Shown here: one piece after another, positions 52,303 to 63,139 of the stretch
How the letters are laid out: each line of letters opens with the position of its first letter
How positions within the stretch are numbered: position 1 is the stretch's first letter
DNA from: Paragorgia papillata
Lineage: Eukaryota > Cnidaria > Anthozoa > Scleralcyonacea > Coralliidae
Direction: 5' to 3'
Length of the DNA stretch: 64,000 nt
NCBI GenBank assembly: GCA_035771165.1
Contig: JAWNZC010000031.1
Location: forward strand, 414,501 to 478,500
Program-made: the position numbers and the translations under genes
The notes under the pieces: model-generated
What the model saw: the letters and a program-made list of their open reading frames with translations, nothing else
Database searches by the model: none
Told to the model about the DNA's origin: nothing

Positions 52303-52560
52303 AACAACTACAAAACGCAAATAATAAGCACCGAATAATGCTAAAAATTTGTTGAACTCTTTCCGTGTCTAGTCGTCTTGATATCATGCATGTATGTGTC
52401 ACATTACATTTGGAATTGGAAATGTGTGCTTCAAAACATGTTCAAATATTTTCTGTTTGAAAGATTTAAAAACATTGTATATGAAAATGATCGTTTGAAT
52501 CGGCCGAATCCAACACTCTAGGTTTTGTCTACTAAAAGTATTAAAATCCGTTTAATTATT
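52303..52560. repeat. Dispersed repeat family R1, copy B
   Basis: See 2683-2945; same orientation and block order. Confidence 0.8.
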
Positions 52561-53294
52561 TGGCTGCATTTAAGGAAACGACCTAGCTTGTTTACCTCGC
52601 AAGGACTTTATAAACAAAGGTACTTCATATAAGACCACATATAGATGAGACTTTGTTCGATTTGTCAAGAATTTAATATGCTAGTCTTGATAAAGTGCGT
52701 ATTGTACAGCTGGGAGTCGTAATTTTAATACTCGATAATCGGCAATTAAGTCGAACAGTTTCAGTGCCGTTCTACATGGCTTAGTGAATGCTTCTGAAAA
52801 TGTTGTACTTCAGTTTAATAAACACAAATCAGTGGCCCGAGTGAACGTCTGAGCAGGCGTCTTGTAATTTTAAGTGCCGCAAGCCCTTTTACAAGCTAGA
52901 ATATCTAACTTCGGTATATCAGAGATTTGGGCAACATAAGAAGATAAAAATATTCTAGCAAATCTACCATACTCGTATTAGGTATAGTTCCAAAGACCTC
53001 CATGTTAAGGTGCCATGAGGTGCTAGCAAATTGTTTAGACGCTTTAGTTTAATCGATTGGTCAAAATATGTCGGTATTTGCCTGACACGTTGATGAGCTT
53101 GGGACATTTCTTCTGTGCGGTCCATGACTTTACATGATTACGCTACTGTGAGACGATTTTTTAATACAAGCTCTGCGAGTTCCTGTAAAACTCGACCAAG
53201 TAAGAGATTAAGAAATTCGGTGCCTCTCTGAAGCAAGCATGTTTTCTTTCTTTTATAGAGACTTTAAGCAGAAGACGTTCGCGAGCCGCGGGAG
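52561..53294. other. No gene recognised
   Basis: AT-rich, short frames only. Confidence 0.4.
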
Positions 53295-53648
53295 TTTCCC
53301 ATTTTGGTAGTTTTGTGGACTTCAAATTCCAAAAAAAAACGCTTATCTCGCCGTTCTGAGTCAAAAAAAGTTTTTTTCCCGAAATAAGGCTTCAAATGCC
53401 AAATTTTCGGTGAAAATTATGTTCTTCACAAGAAAATAACAAAACAACACGTTTGGAATGATTCTCTCAACTTTCCCATTTTGGCAGTTTTTGTAACCTT
53501 CAAAATCAAGAAAAACCTTTATCTCGCCATTCTGACTCGAATAGAGTTTTTTCCGAAATAAGGTTCCAAATGCCAAATTATCGTTGAAAATGATGTTTTT
53601 GACCAGAAATTCGCAAAACAACACATTTGGAATGATTCCCTCAGTTTG
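53295..53648. repeat. 177-bp tandem duplication
   Basis: TTTCCCATTTTGG at 53295 and 53472; the units share ATCTCGCC(G/A)TTCTGA, AAATGCCAAATT and TTGGAATGATT. It keeps a minus-strand frame open (53361-53669) with a repeated peptide block IIPNVLFC.FLVKNIIF. Not recognised as a gene. Confidence 0.85.
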
Positions 53649-55092
53649 TCGCGGGCGTCTGGATCGCATGTCAAACTATTTGTCAGAAATAGTATATGAC
53701 AATCCGTAGCCCCGCCTACACCTGATATTTGATCGCAAAAGTATCAAAATATGTGCAAAAATCTGTATGTTTTCGGTTATTTCTTCTAACGATTGCAATA
53801 AATGAAGTTTGGTCACGCGGATTATAAAATTACAGGGTTTTAGCAACATGCCCATGTATTCATTGTTTTTTTACCCCGAAATTTCGCCATGTCAAAATGC
53901 AAACGAAAGTTTTGAGCCCAGCCGGTTTTTCATAGTGTTTACATAAGTGAATAAATAGACGGTCTTACTAACAGCGGCGTAGCGTTCTACTCATGCGCGC
54001 AATCGATTTTGGTCACTCGGCATTGAGTAGTTCGATATTTCGCGAACAGAATGATAGAAGTTTTGTTTTATTTGCCCGAAAAAAGTCCATGTCACTTTGG
54101 ATCTGAACATAACGTAGTTAGAAGGCAAGGCGGAGATTGACGTCATCTTCCTCTGGATCACTGAACGGGATAAACCTCAAAGATAAGTATACTTTTCTGT
54201 GTTTAATAGTGTTGCTGATTTGTGTTTGTTTATAATACGAAATCTAGCTAGTTTTTCTTCGGGTTAACTTCTAACGCTATTTGTGCGTTATTTATTATAA
54301 ATTTAGTTAGTGCATGGTGGCAGATCCCGCGCATTTTTTAAAAATAGATTCTTGCTCGAAAAGAATATACTGTTTTAGAGATGAAAAGAAATATATTAGA
54401 GATTGGGGGAGCAGTGCGACTTCTGCTAATGTTTATTTACAAGTATTACTTATTTTATTACTTGCTATAAAATTATCTGTAGCTATAGATGATGAATTTG
54501 ATGGTACGGGGGACGGTGTATGTTTTGAACCCCATTTCAATTTGCAAATAAACCAGTATGCTTTAAACTAGTTAAACTAAATAGTATAAACTAGTTGCTT
54601 TACAAACAGCTTATGTTTTTTCATTGTTTTTTATGTAACTGTGTGATTCAACTTACAGTATAGTACAAGTAATGACTGAGTCTATTACGTTGTATTTTAT
54701 TTTATAGTTTTGTCTATACTATATAAACTAAGGCATGCGAGAAGAATGCTTCCAGTTTGACTCCACCAAACACTACAGTTTTCCTCTGGATACTCCTGCT
54801 TCCTCTTGTAGTAACACTGCTACTGGACCAATGAGGGATGGTCCTTCCTGGACCTCTAGGGAGAACAGTTTAGTATAACCGATAGGGTTATCCAGTTTAA
54901 ATAAATGTTAGGTAGTTTAGTTTGTGGCTACCAAAGAATTTTGACAGATCTCTTATTTTTTCGCTTTCCAACTACCATGACTGTAATCATACAAAGTGCC
55001 ATCTCCTCTTACAAATGTTAAAACAAAAACAGGTGATCTTTCAGGCAAAGACTCGACAAATACGTTGCTGTGACTCGACAAATATGTGCAGT
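53649..55092. other. No gene recognised
   Basis: A plus-strand frame at 54314-54571 (85 residues, one hydrophobic segment LQVLLILLLAIKLSVAI) has no known relative in my memory. It could be a small host exon; no further support. Confidence 0.35.
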
Positions 55093-55215
55093 TTGCCATT
55101 CATCAAATTCCTCTGAATATCCAACATAATGGAATTTAACTTTGTTGTTCTCCAGGTCACGAACAGTTATCTGTTTTAAAGATAAATTGAGCAGCAATTT
55201 TAAATGTGTTGTCAA
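55093..55215 (-). pseudogene. Chromo-barrel/Tudor-knot-like exon fragment
   Basis: The minus-strand frame contains LKQITVRDLENNKVKFHYVG and YSEEFDEWQ. The V-K-F-H-Y-V-G-Y-x-x-x-(F/Y)-D-E-W pattern is that of chromo-barrel/Tudor-knot folds, which bind methylated histone tails or nucleic acid. Only this one strand-turn piece is present; neighbouring exons are not seen. Confidence 0.5.
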
Positions 55216-55348
55216 TGGTGGAATTTTACAAGACTATTTTCTTTAGTGATCAACCAGCTTGCTACTGTGACTTGAATGATAATAATTATATATAGTACTG
55301 TACTGATACTAATACTAATAAACTATTAAATTAATAGCACTCAATCAT

Positions 55349-56165
55349 GGCCAGAAATTACGGACATGCAAGATTTGCGCATGTCTCCGATTTCCCCAGT
55401 AATGGCGGCCCGATGCCCTATATTTACTCATAGGGAAATTAAATATTCTCAAAATAGAATGGTCCATAGACTTCTTCGAGCAACTGCCGAAATGCGGTAA
55501 GCATGGGACGGTTATCCGAAACACATTCATCAACAAACGTTCTCAACACGTTGTATATTCGCCCTGCATTTTGCGATTAAATACACAAATAATTTACCTT
55601 GTACTTACACTGGGAATATGTGGGATTTCTCAAATGATTCCATTTTAAACGCTTGGTTATCCTTAGGTATTCAATAATCCGTAGTTGCCGAAATCGTTTG
55701 GCTTTGATGAGTAATATCTCCATGCTTTCCACCATCTTCCAGTTTGATACTCACGATAAAAGTTCTGCATTTTCGATTTAAAAATCCATTAGCCGTCGGG
55801 TGAAATGAGCGCCGCCATATTATTGCTTCGTTGTCAAAAAGAGAGTTTGTCACTTCGTTGTCACTTGTTCGTTAAACTCGAAATATTGCTCGCTATACCT
55901 CGTGTTTGGTACTGAAATACTCGTCGAAGACTTCTCTTTTCATTTCTATAGTCGTTGCCTAGATACCCAAATGAGCCCGCGGCTTTATTGGCCTGTGATA
56001 GTGACCCGTTTGTGCCCCAAAGTTCGATAGCTTTGACACGTCATACGAGACACAAGCATTTGGGGAACGCGAAGGTCCGAAGAGGATAATTGGGAAGTTT
56101 AAGGGATATACGCGATGGTCGCTGACCAATAGGTGCGCCCGCTCAGATGTCCGCAATTTCTGGCC
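55349..56165. mobile_element. TIR element T-related, copy c
   Basis: Ends GGCCAGAAATTACGGACAT and its near reverse complement ATGTCCGCAATTTCTGGCC, 817 bp, with AT on each side. Termini resemble copies a and b but the interior does not obviously match, so it is a separate subfamily. Small minus-strand frames inside are unsupported. Confidence 0.7.
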
Positions 56166-57410
56166 ATGTCACAGTCAGCAGCAAGCTGGTTGCAATTGCC
56201 CAGTATATTATGAGTATATTACGTGTACTTATGACTTTGAAAATGTTTCACAGAGAAATAAAAGATATTTTAAGATTTTCTCTTGTAGTAGGATGTTGTA
56301 ATAATTTTTGTTTAACTGTATGAAATGTCAATATTCAAAAGTCGGTGGAAGATTATTGTTAATATAGATTTAACAATTACCTGACTTTTTATGTGGGAGT
56401 TAGAAGTGAGAAGTGCATGTATAAAGTGGCATAAAACAAGTTGACGCATAAGTTTTAATAATTACTTCAATACTGACCGTCTGTCCCTCAGACCTTCACA
56501 AATATATTCGTGATATAGTCTAAAATATACAGTATTTAAAACAGAAGTGACAGTACACACCTCAATCTCGTAAAGCTAATTCGCATCTGCTTCAGTTTTT
56601 TTCTTTCTTCACTTTGTAAGAATATTCCTGATAGAGCTTCTCCTTTGTTTAACAATACAAAATGTTTGGCCTGGCACGCTTTGTGGCCGCCATGTGGGAT
56701 ATCATATTGGTGTTTATTGGTGATAATTGAATTTTACGCTGACCGATCACACAGAAGGCGCACCGATTAGCAAATCTGACGAATTGGGCAAAATAGTTTG
56801 GTATGAGAACGCGGTTCCTTGCGCCAAAAACAAAATTAGGCCGTGTTTAGGTAATTTAAGCATATCCAACACCTTATTAAGTTCAATATATGCATCTGTT
56901 GATATTTATCAGTGCATCAGTGATGAAATATTTATAATTTCTTATCTTTTGATTCTTTATTGCAAAATATTACTGTAAAAATTCGTTGATCTTTTGAGAT
57001 GTTGTTTGTTGACAAAATCTGTAGTCTGAGGAGAAATATATCATCTCACTTTTGGTTTATACCTTTAATTGTCATAGCACAGCTAATAGGGTGGGGAATT
57101 TGATAAATTTGTCGCGGAATTTTATAAATTTGACGTGGAATTTTTTCCCAAGGGAGTGGCATTTGAGTTAGCTTGCCTCTTTTTTGTTTGTGCACGGTTT
57201 TCCATAGCTGTTTGACGTATATCCTTAGCTTTTGCCTTATCTTCTTAGATGTATAGAGGTATATTCTTCATTGAATAGTTAAAATGTAATCTTTCCATTT
57301 TGTTGATGATCTTGCAAACAAGAGTGCTCAACTTATTAAAGAGCAAGTAGATAAATGTTTAATCACACTTAATCTCAAAGTGCTCGATACCGAAGTAGAG
57401 CGAGATTAAA
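56166..57410. other. No gene recognised
   Basis: AT-rich; a plus-strand frame at 56727-56978 has no domain. TTTGATAAATTTG/TTTTATAAATTTG near 57098-57131 is a short duplication. Confidence 0.4.
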
Positions 57411-57442
57411 CTTTACTAAAATGGATAAAAAAGTTAAAATAA

Positions 57443-57482
57443 GATTACTGCAGTTTCACGCACTAGGCGATCATCAGATTAT
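57443..57482 (-). ncRNA. Hammerhead ribozyme, sense 3' copy in PLE-4
   Basis: Minus strand: CUGAUGA (57477-57471), stem II CGC-CUAGU-GCG flanked by U/U exactly as in PLE-2, GAAA (57457-57454), stem III CUGCAG, UA, cut between 57446 and 57445. Stem I pairs only weakly (AAU with AU). Confidence 0.65.
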
Positions 57483-57510
57483 TAAAAATTGCTAAAAGTA
57501 CTAGCTATAT

Positions 57511-58340
57511 TTAAGGAGGTCGGGCTTGGAAGAATCTTTTGTGATTGGTTGCGTAGAATTTGTTCTCGTGTCGGCACTTCGTAATAAGTTCAGATATTTT
57601 GTTTAGTAGCGTTCGCTCGTCTGCGTCCAAAATGTAAAGCTTTTCTGTTAAGCATAAATTACAGCTAGGCGAGCCTCCTTTATAAGGCTTTTCTTTCTTA
57701 AGAATTGACCATTTTGTAGAATATTCCTTTCTATTGTCTTTCAAATCCCATATGTGCGAAGAGAGAGTGGTGCTATGTGCGTACTTGCGGTGCTTGAGTG
57801 TCATGACATAATTATTGTATCTCGATTTGAACTTGCTTTCCGTCATTCCGATGTATGCTTTCTCGTCTTTAGCCTCAGTGACGATAGCTTTGTATACGAT
57901 ACCTCTAGTTAGGCAAGCGCCGTCGAGGGGGCATTCGGTTTTTCGTCTGCAATTGCAGCCGTCCGGCGTTGCATTCTCTTCGCGGTTTAAAACTTTAATG
58001 TTGTGTTGCTTTATTACTGATGACATATTACTCATACAGCTGTAGCTCACCTTCACATTGTTTTTATTAAAAATCTTGTGGATGGCATTTGGTCTGGGGA
58101 AATGTGTTCCAATTAGGCGTAGAAAGGTTGCTGCTACGTTTGTCTGAACATTGCCGCTATAAGGGGGGGGGGGTGGGGGGGGGGGGGGGGTGAACCAAAT
58201 GATACTCCTAGTCGGTTCCTTCTGTTGCTTTCTCTCTGGTTTTCACTTGTGATTTACCGTACGTTCTCATGGTAACCACTGGATTTGAGAGCTTCATCGT
58301 AAATTTGCGAAGCTTTATCGAATTCGTCTTGGTCGCATAC
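57511..58340 (-). pseudogene. PLE-4 RT tail, zinc motif and GIY-YIG endonuclease
   Basis: The minus frame 58056-57511 (181 residues): VKVSYSCMSNMSSVIKQHNI, CNCRRKTECPLDGACLTRGI, VYKAIVTEAKDEKAYIGMTE (the GIY-YIG core), SRYNNYVMTLKHRKYAHS, LSSHIWDLKDNRKEY, CNLCLTEKLYILDA and ISELITKCRHENKFY. Upstream in another frame: NVAATFLRLIGTHFPRPNAI, and FDKASQIYDEALKSSGYHEN near 58265-58330. A long C/G homopolymer (58166-58192) interrupts what should be W-F-N-P-P. Same clade as PLE-2. Confidence 0.9.
58166..58192. repeat. Poly-G tract in PLE-4 coding region
   Basis: A G run with one T interruption, apparently expanded from proline codons of the minus-strand frame (WFNPPF in PLE-2). Confidence 0.9.
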
Positions 58341-60020
58341 AGGGGCGGATTTAACGTACGTCAAACCCGTCGAGCGACTAAGGTAAAATATCCGAACGAT
58401 AAATAATCCGGAAAACGGCGTTCTCCCGATCACCATGGTTTCAAATCCAAAATTTAAAACAAATCCGGATAATATTCCTTGGCTAAAGATATTCTGTCAT
58501 TCTGGCCAATCACCACTTGTAATATTAAATTTAAACCAATCCTGAGCGAAATACGTCGAGAAAACGAAGTCCGTCGAACCGTGTTATGGCAGCCAATCAG
58601 CGCTTGTAATTTTCGACCTAGACCAATGAAAAGCCAAGTACGTCGAAACTGCTTGGCAAGGTATTTCGACGTTCTTGGCATTTGAGTGGTCGAGGCGTAA
58701 AATAACGAGCTGTGATTGACTGGGCTGAGCATGGTTTGCTGCACGGGCTCTGGGTTTGCCGCACGGGCTTTAGGCTTCGACGTATGCGCCTTGAATTTAT
58801 CCGCGGAATGGCTTCTACAAGCGTGATTGAACGGTGTGGTACAGTAGGCGCTCTAAAGAGCAATGATGAAAATTTACTTCACCAAATCTTTCATGATTTG
58901 ACGAAGAAAACACAATCCTATTCTATTCTCTCTGGTCACAGTGTTTGGTCGAGAGCCTATAGCGCAGATTGGGAAGACTTATATACCGTCATTTTGGAAC
59001 GGAGACATATATTCCTAAATATGCCAAGTATAGTAGAATAACTTTATATCTCTACCATATCTCTGCGCGAATCATTAGTAATTACATTCTGATTTACATG
59101 TTCAGTTGTAAGCTAATATTTTCGCGTCGATATATACCGAACTAGGACAAATAGTTTAAGCTGTTTATACGGCCTTGAGTTGATTGCTGTATGGTTTCAT
59201 TATAATCCGTTAATAGCTTTATTGAATGTTCTGTGATTGGGAATTCGCGGTTACTGACCGTCAAACTTGAATTAGTTATTTTTACGTAAGAATGAACAAG
59301 AATAACGATTGCGCTTTTTAATACACATTAATTTATGATATGATTCGCTTCGCTTCGCCTTGAACAAGTCAACTATCTGAGTAATCTGACCACTTGTCTG
59401 CCAAGTGTTTAATATCAAATAACATATAATTGTGAAGTTGTCAACGTTCTCGGCACCTGACCCATGTTGATAATATTGATTTTTTTCTCACTTCTGAATT
59501 CTGTGTTAATAGTAAATTTTATTGGATCCGAAGCATTATATCTGGCAACTGTTTGTATAGCTCTTGTTCTAGTTGGTGATAATTCCTTGATCGAAGACCT
59601 GGGAGCACTGCGTTCTTATACCATGTGTAAATAGTTGATTGAGTACTCAATATCAAATGATTTGCCAAAGCCATATCCAACTACCCTATTGTCCTCGTAA
59701 GTTTGTTGGGGAACTTTTTACGTGCGTCAAAATTATTAAATTTATTCAGGCTTTTCCCTGTTCCACGTTGTCATTTAATATGCAACATAGCCTATACTCA
59801 TTTATACTCTAAAACTTACATAATATTCCATAAAAGTGCTAAAATGCGCCATTAAAAACATCTTTTAAAACTTTTAAAATTTTGTTCAAATGTGCTGTCA
59901 GAATGCCGGAAATGCCATTTTCAAGACCCAAATTTCAAAAAATTTCCGGGGGAGCATGCCCCCGCACCCCCAAGAATTCCGGGTTCGACGTTGGTATATA
60001 AATTCCTACATCAGCCCCTG
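58340..60020 (+). mobile_element. hAT-like element, copy 3 (1.7 kb)
   Basis: Starts CAGGGGCGGATTTAACG and ends CTACATCAGCCCCTG. The 3' block (AAAGTGCT, GTGCTGTCAGAATGC, GGGGGAGCATGCCCCCGCAC) matches the end of copy 2. Flanks GCATA and GCATG share four bases but no 8-bp duplication is visible. It lacks the minisatellite of copy 2 and has one copy of the short exon. Non-autonomous. Confidence 0.8.
58808..59041 (+). CDS. Short exon-like ORF, hAT copy 3
   Basis: From ATG: MASTSVIERC, then VGALKSNDENLLHQIFHDLT and YSADWEDLYTVI, ending MPSIVE. It aligns with the ORF at 43221 (SALKSNDDVLLRQMYIDCL) and its out-of-frame continuation (EDWEDIY), and here stays open throughout, so this copy preserves the reading frame best. 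No known domain; predicted helical N-terminal region. Confidence 0.5.
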   Translation: MASTSVIERCGTVGALKSNDENLLHQIFHDLTKKTQSYSILSGHSVWSRAYSADWEDLYTVILERRHIFLNMPSIVE

Positions 60021-60079
60021 GCATGAGAGGACTGAAATTCTAGCGCTTATGGATTATGGAATTTTAGCAATTTTTAATA

Positions 60080-60117
60080 ATCTGGTGATCGCCTAGTGCG
60101 TGAAACTGCAGTAATCT
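60080..60117 (+). ncRNA. Degenerate hammerhead, inverted 5' copy in PLE-4
   Basis: CUGGUGA (60082-60088) in place of CUGAUGA, then the same stem II (60089-60101), GAAA (60102-60105), CUGCAG, UA. The A6-to-G change hits an invariant core base, so this copy should be inactive. Confidence 0.65.
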
Positions 60118-60149
60118 TATTTTAGCTTTTTTTTATCCATTTTAGTGAA

Positions 60150-60151
60150 GT

Positions 60152-60207
<56 letters not shown>
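60150..60207. repeat. AT dinucleotide microsatellite between PLE-4 and PLE-5
   Basis: About 55 bp of AT with one TATATTATATA break. Confidence 0.97.
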
Positions 60208-60218
<11 letters not shown>

Positions 60219-60221
<3 letters not shown>

Positions 60222-60941
60222 GTCAGTTGTTTACCAAGCTACAGTAATCACCAACGACAATAAAGCCAACCAAACATACATCGGACTCACTGCAAACACA
60301 TTCAAAACGAGATTTACCAACCACAAAGCATCATTCTCAAACTCATTAATAATTCATGAACCAAAAACAAAAGAAATTATTGTTTAATCAGTGCTTTGAA
60401 ATCGGAGGAAAAGTACTAGTACTTTGAAATAATGCAAAATACGTTTTCAAAGTCTTGGGACTTTGAAATAAGGCAAATTATATTACGTTTCAGAGGTATC
60501 TTCGGAGTTTTGAGTTTGAGAAGTCAGTTCAAATACTCGACGTAGGACTTTACCGGGATTACAAAGACCTCGTGCATTAAAAAGGCTCGCCTTTGGCTCG
60601 CCTTTTGAAAAAGCACTCGGACTTTGAAATCCCGGTAAAGTCCTCCGTCCCGTATTTGAACTATTACTTCAAACACCGAGAAAAGAAACTTTCCACTGAG
60701 CTGGGTAAACATGTCTGGGAGCTTAAAGATAAAAATGCCGAGTTCAACATTAAGTGGAGAATAATCAAGCAAGCCAAGCCCTACAATAACACCTCAAACA
60801 GATGTAGCTTATGCCTGTGGGAGAAATATTTTATCGCATCTGCAAATCTTCTCTGGCCACACTAAACAAACGTAACGAACTTGTTTTATCATGTAGACAT
60901 GCTAATAAATTTATTTTAAGAAACTCTGTAACATAACCTCA
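60219..60941 (+). pseudogene. PLE-5: GIY-YIG endonuclease fragment
   Basis: SVVYQATVITNDNKANQTYI then GLTANTFKTRFTNHKASFSN (60219-60345), interrupted, then [51 protein letters not shown] (60680-60830), and after a shift [20 protein letters not shown] with a stop at about 60939. It is the same domain as in PLE-2 and PLE-4, in plus orientation and strongly 5'-truncated at the AT microsatellite. Confidence 0.88.
60527..60661. mobile_element. 135-bp hairpin element within PLE-5
   Basis: GTTCAAATAC at the left and GTATTTGAAC at the right, with GGACTTTACCGGGATT and AATCCCGGTAAAGTCC inside, and a second small hairpin at the centre (AAAGGCTCGCC). It sits in a roughly 285-bp non-PLE insertion (60386-60671) that also holds several ACTTTGAAAT words. 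Confidence 0.85.
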
Positions 60942-61156
60942 CAATGTATATTTATAACGTAATTGTCGTAGTCTCAGACAATTTCTTTTAATCTTTGGTT
61001 CACTACCTGGTACTTCTTCTTTGGTGGTGGCAGAGGAAGTGATTAGTCTATTGTTATAGATATTGTCATTAAAATATAATTATGCGTAGGAAAAACACAA
61101 ATGAGTTTTGTGGTAAAAAATATGTTTTTTTATTATATGTCCTTTCGGCAAATCAT
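60942..61156. other. No gene recognised
   Basis: 3' flank of PLE-5; ends with GTCCTTTCGGCAAATC, one unit of the minisatellite that resumes at 62053. Confidence 0.5.
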
Positions 61157-62050
61157 GGCCAGAAATCGAGGACAACATGGCGGCAGAGCATGCGCACTGA
61201 ATCCCTTTTTAATTAATTCAATATGGCGTCCTTCAATAGATTTCTTAAGGAAATATAAAGAACAATAATTTTCGGTTATTTACTATTGTAAATTCCAACA
61301 TGCGAACGTCCAAAACTTCACCAAATTGAACAATCGTTCAGCACTACAATTTCTATTAAGTTTGGAGCGTCCTAAATAGGTTCCCGAGCCCCTCGTTAGC
61401 ATACCTCTTATTCGCTGTTTAAAGTCTATTAATCTGCTATAGCACTTATTTTGGAGCTCCAATTTTGGCTGCTTCTGTGTTGTTTGTCCACGATGCGAAC
61501 GTCTGAATTTGCTCGGGATGAATGTTACTTTGTTTTGCGGAGTTGTTCGTTCCACTTTGTCGTTGTTTAATAGGTTCCCAAAGACCTTAAAATGTACGAT
61601 TTATTGCAGCCGAGTCGTTGTAATTTAATCCATCAAGCGCCGAGATAAATACTGAACTCGGCGTGAAGAAGCAATGCGTTGCTCGATAATTTCGGGTTCT
61701 TGTCCGCCATTTCTTATGGAGCTGTTGCTAGGTTGCCAGGGTCTTAACCGCTGTTATTATTATTAAATACGACTGTGGATTCAGAAATAATTACCGAAAT
61801 TTATGCGGCAATTTTTGTGAGTATGAGTGTACAGGCCTGTCTAGACGATTAAACGTTTTGTAATTTGATATTTGAGTAAGAAATGGGTCAATAAGACATT
61901 TTAGCGAATAACTCTACTTTAATTTATTGCTATAGACTTCTGTTTATAGCCGAAATGATCGATATTTAGCCATCAGAATTTTCAAATTAATATTTCCATC
62001 TAAATATGAGCCCACAGGCCACTGCCGCTGAGTGTCCTGGATTTCTAGCC
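61157..62050. mobile_element. TIR element T, copy b (undisturbed)
   Basis: GGCCAGAAATCGAGGACA at the left and GTCCTGGATTTCTAGCC at the right, 894 bp, AT on each side. It carries the empty target site of PLE-3: AACTCTACTTTAATTTATTG near 61910. Inserted within a TTTCGGCAAA minisatellite (flanks 61140-61154 and 62053-62185). Non-coding. Confidence 0.88.
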
Positions 62051-62052
62051 AT

Positions 62053-62185
62053 GAGTCCGTTCGGCAAATAGTCCATTCGGTAAATAGTCCGTTTGGCAAC
62101 AAAATGTCTTTCGGCAAAATGTCTTTCGGCAAAATGTCTTTCGGCTAATTGTCTTTCGGCAAATTGTCTTTCGGCAAAATGTCCG
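62053..62185. repeat. 17-bp minisatellite TTTCGGCAAAATGTC
   Basis: Seven or eight units, first degenerate (GTTCGGCAAATAGTCC), then regular AAAATGTCTTTCGGC. A single unit is stranded on the far side of TIR element b. Confidence 0.95.
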
Positions 62186-62604
62186 GCCACGATTTATAAC
62201 ATACGGCTATAACCCTATTTACTAATGTTAATCCTTCCGGGATCTGTTCCATGTTCATTTTTGACAACCACTTACCAACCACAAGTGGATATATTCATGT
62301 ACATACTATATCACTAAAAAAACGATTAAAACCTTGGAATATTCAAACTAACGAATGAACGTTAAGAATTTCCAAATAATCCTTAATCTAGACACTTATT
62401 TAATCATCTCTGTAACTACATCTTAGTCATTAGACCATTTTATCTGAAGAGTACCACAGAATATTTGTGGCACGAAACTAAATAGTAATAAAATGTCTAA
62501 TCAAACCTGTTGAGTCTTTGAATTTTAACTGTAATATGCTCTGGATTCCCATCGAGCACTCTGCCAAAGGTTTTTACAACATATTCTACAGTATATATAT
62601 TTAA
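62186..62604. other. No gene recognised
   Basis: AT-rich; nothing supported. Confidence 0.4.
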
Positions 62605-62711
62605 CAGTTATACCATGAGCTCGAGTTGTATATCAGCTCATAGCCAACGAGGCGCTTCGCCGAGTTGGCTATTAGTTCGTATACAACGGGAGCGAATGGT
62701 ATAACTGTTTT
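62605..62711. repeat. About 105-bp imperfect hairpin
   Basis: AGTTATACCATGAGCTCGAG pairs with its counterpart ending AGCGAATGGTATAACT; the centre is GGCGCTTCGCC. Consistent with a very small MITE or its terminal stem. Confidence 0.8.
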
Positions 62712-63139
62712 ATTATATAGCCAAGCACTGCACAAGAGACAAAATTACAGCGAAATGTTTGAAACAACAAACTTCCGGCATGGGCAACTTAATACTTCCG
62801 CCATGCGTAATGATGCATTCACATGGAGTTTCTCGCTGAGCTGTTCGGTAAACAGCTTCGAAATGTTGTATAAATGTTGCTCGAGAGCCAAAAAATGTGT
62901 TAAGCAGATCAACAAAAAAGATTAAAATGTACCTTTATGAAGTCAAAAGGTGGGTCAGTTGTTTATATTAGCGTTGTCGTGAAAAAGGTTTTGATTCCAT
63001 GCAAAAATGAAACTGAAACATCTTCGGCAGTGAAACTAAATTGCTTAAAGATTGCTAGGTTTAAGATTGCTTCGGTATCGCCATGTTTTTGCACGTGCAC
63101 GAATATTGAGTCTGCGACATGATATTCAGCGGTCGAAAA
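62712..63139. other. No gene recognised
   Basis: Two plus-strand frames (62665-62925, 62937-63122) without recognisable domains. Confidence 0.35.

Larger units (their letters stand above)
57411..60147 (-). mobile_element. PLE-4: 5'-truncated Penelope-like element, split by hAT copy 3
   Basis: The left segment 57411-57496 and right segment 60047-60147 are inverted copies (AAAATGGATAAAA, ATAAGATTACTGCAGTTTCA). The minus-strand frame holds only the end of RT and the nuclease. The hAT-like copy 58340-60020 interrupts it within the RT C-terminus. An AT microsatellite abuts the right edge. Confidence 0.85.

Noticed and set aside
53361..53669. Minus-strand ORF with repeated IIPNVLFC block as a gene
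   Set aside because: It derives from a 177-bp tandem duplication (a multiple of three) and no family is recognised; kept only as a repeat.
57815..58045. Plus-strand frame opposite PLE-4
   Set aside because: Antisense shadow of the GIY-YIG coding region.
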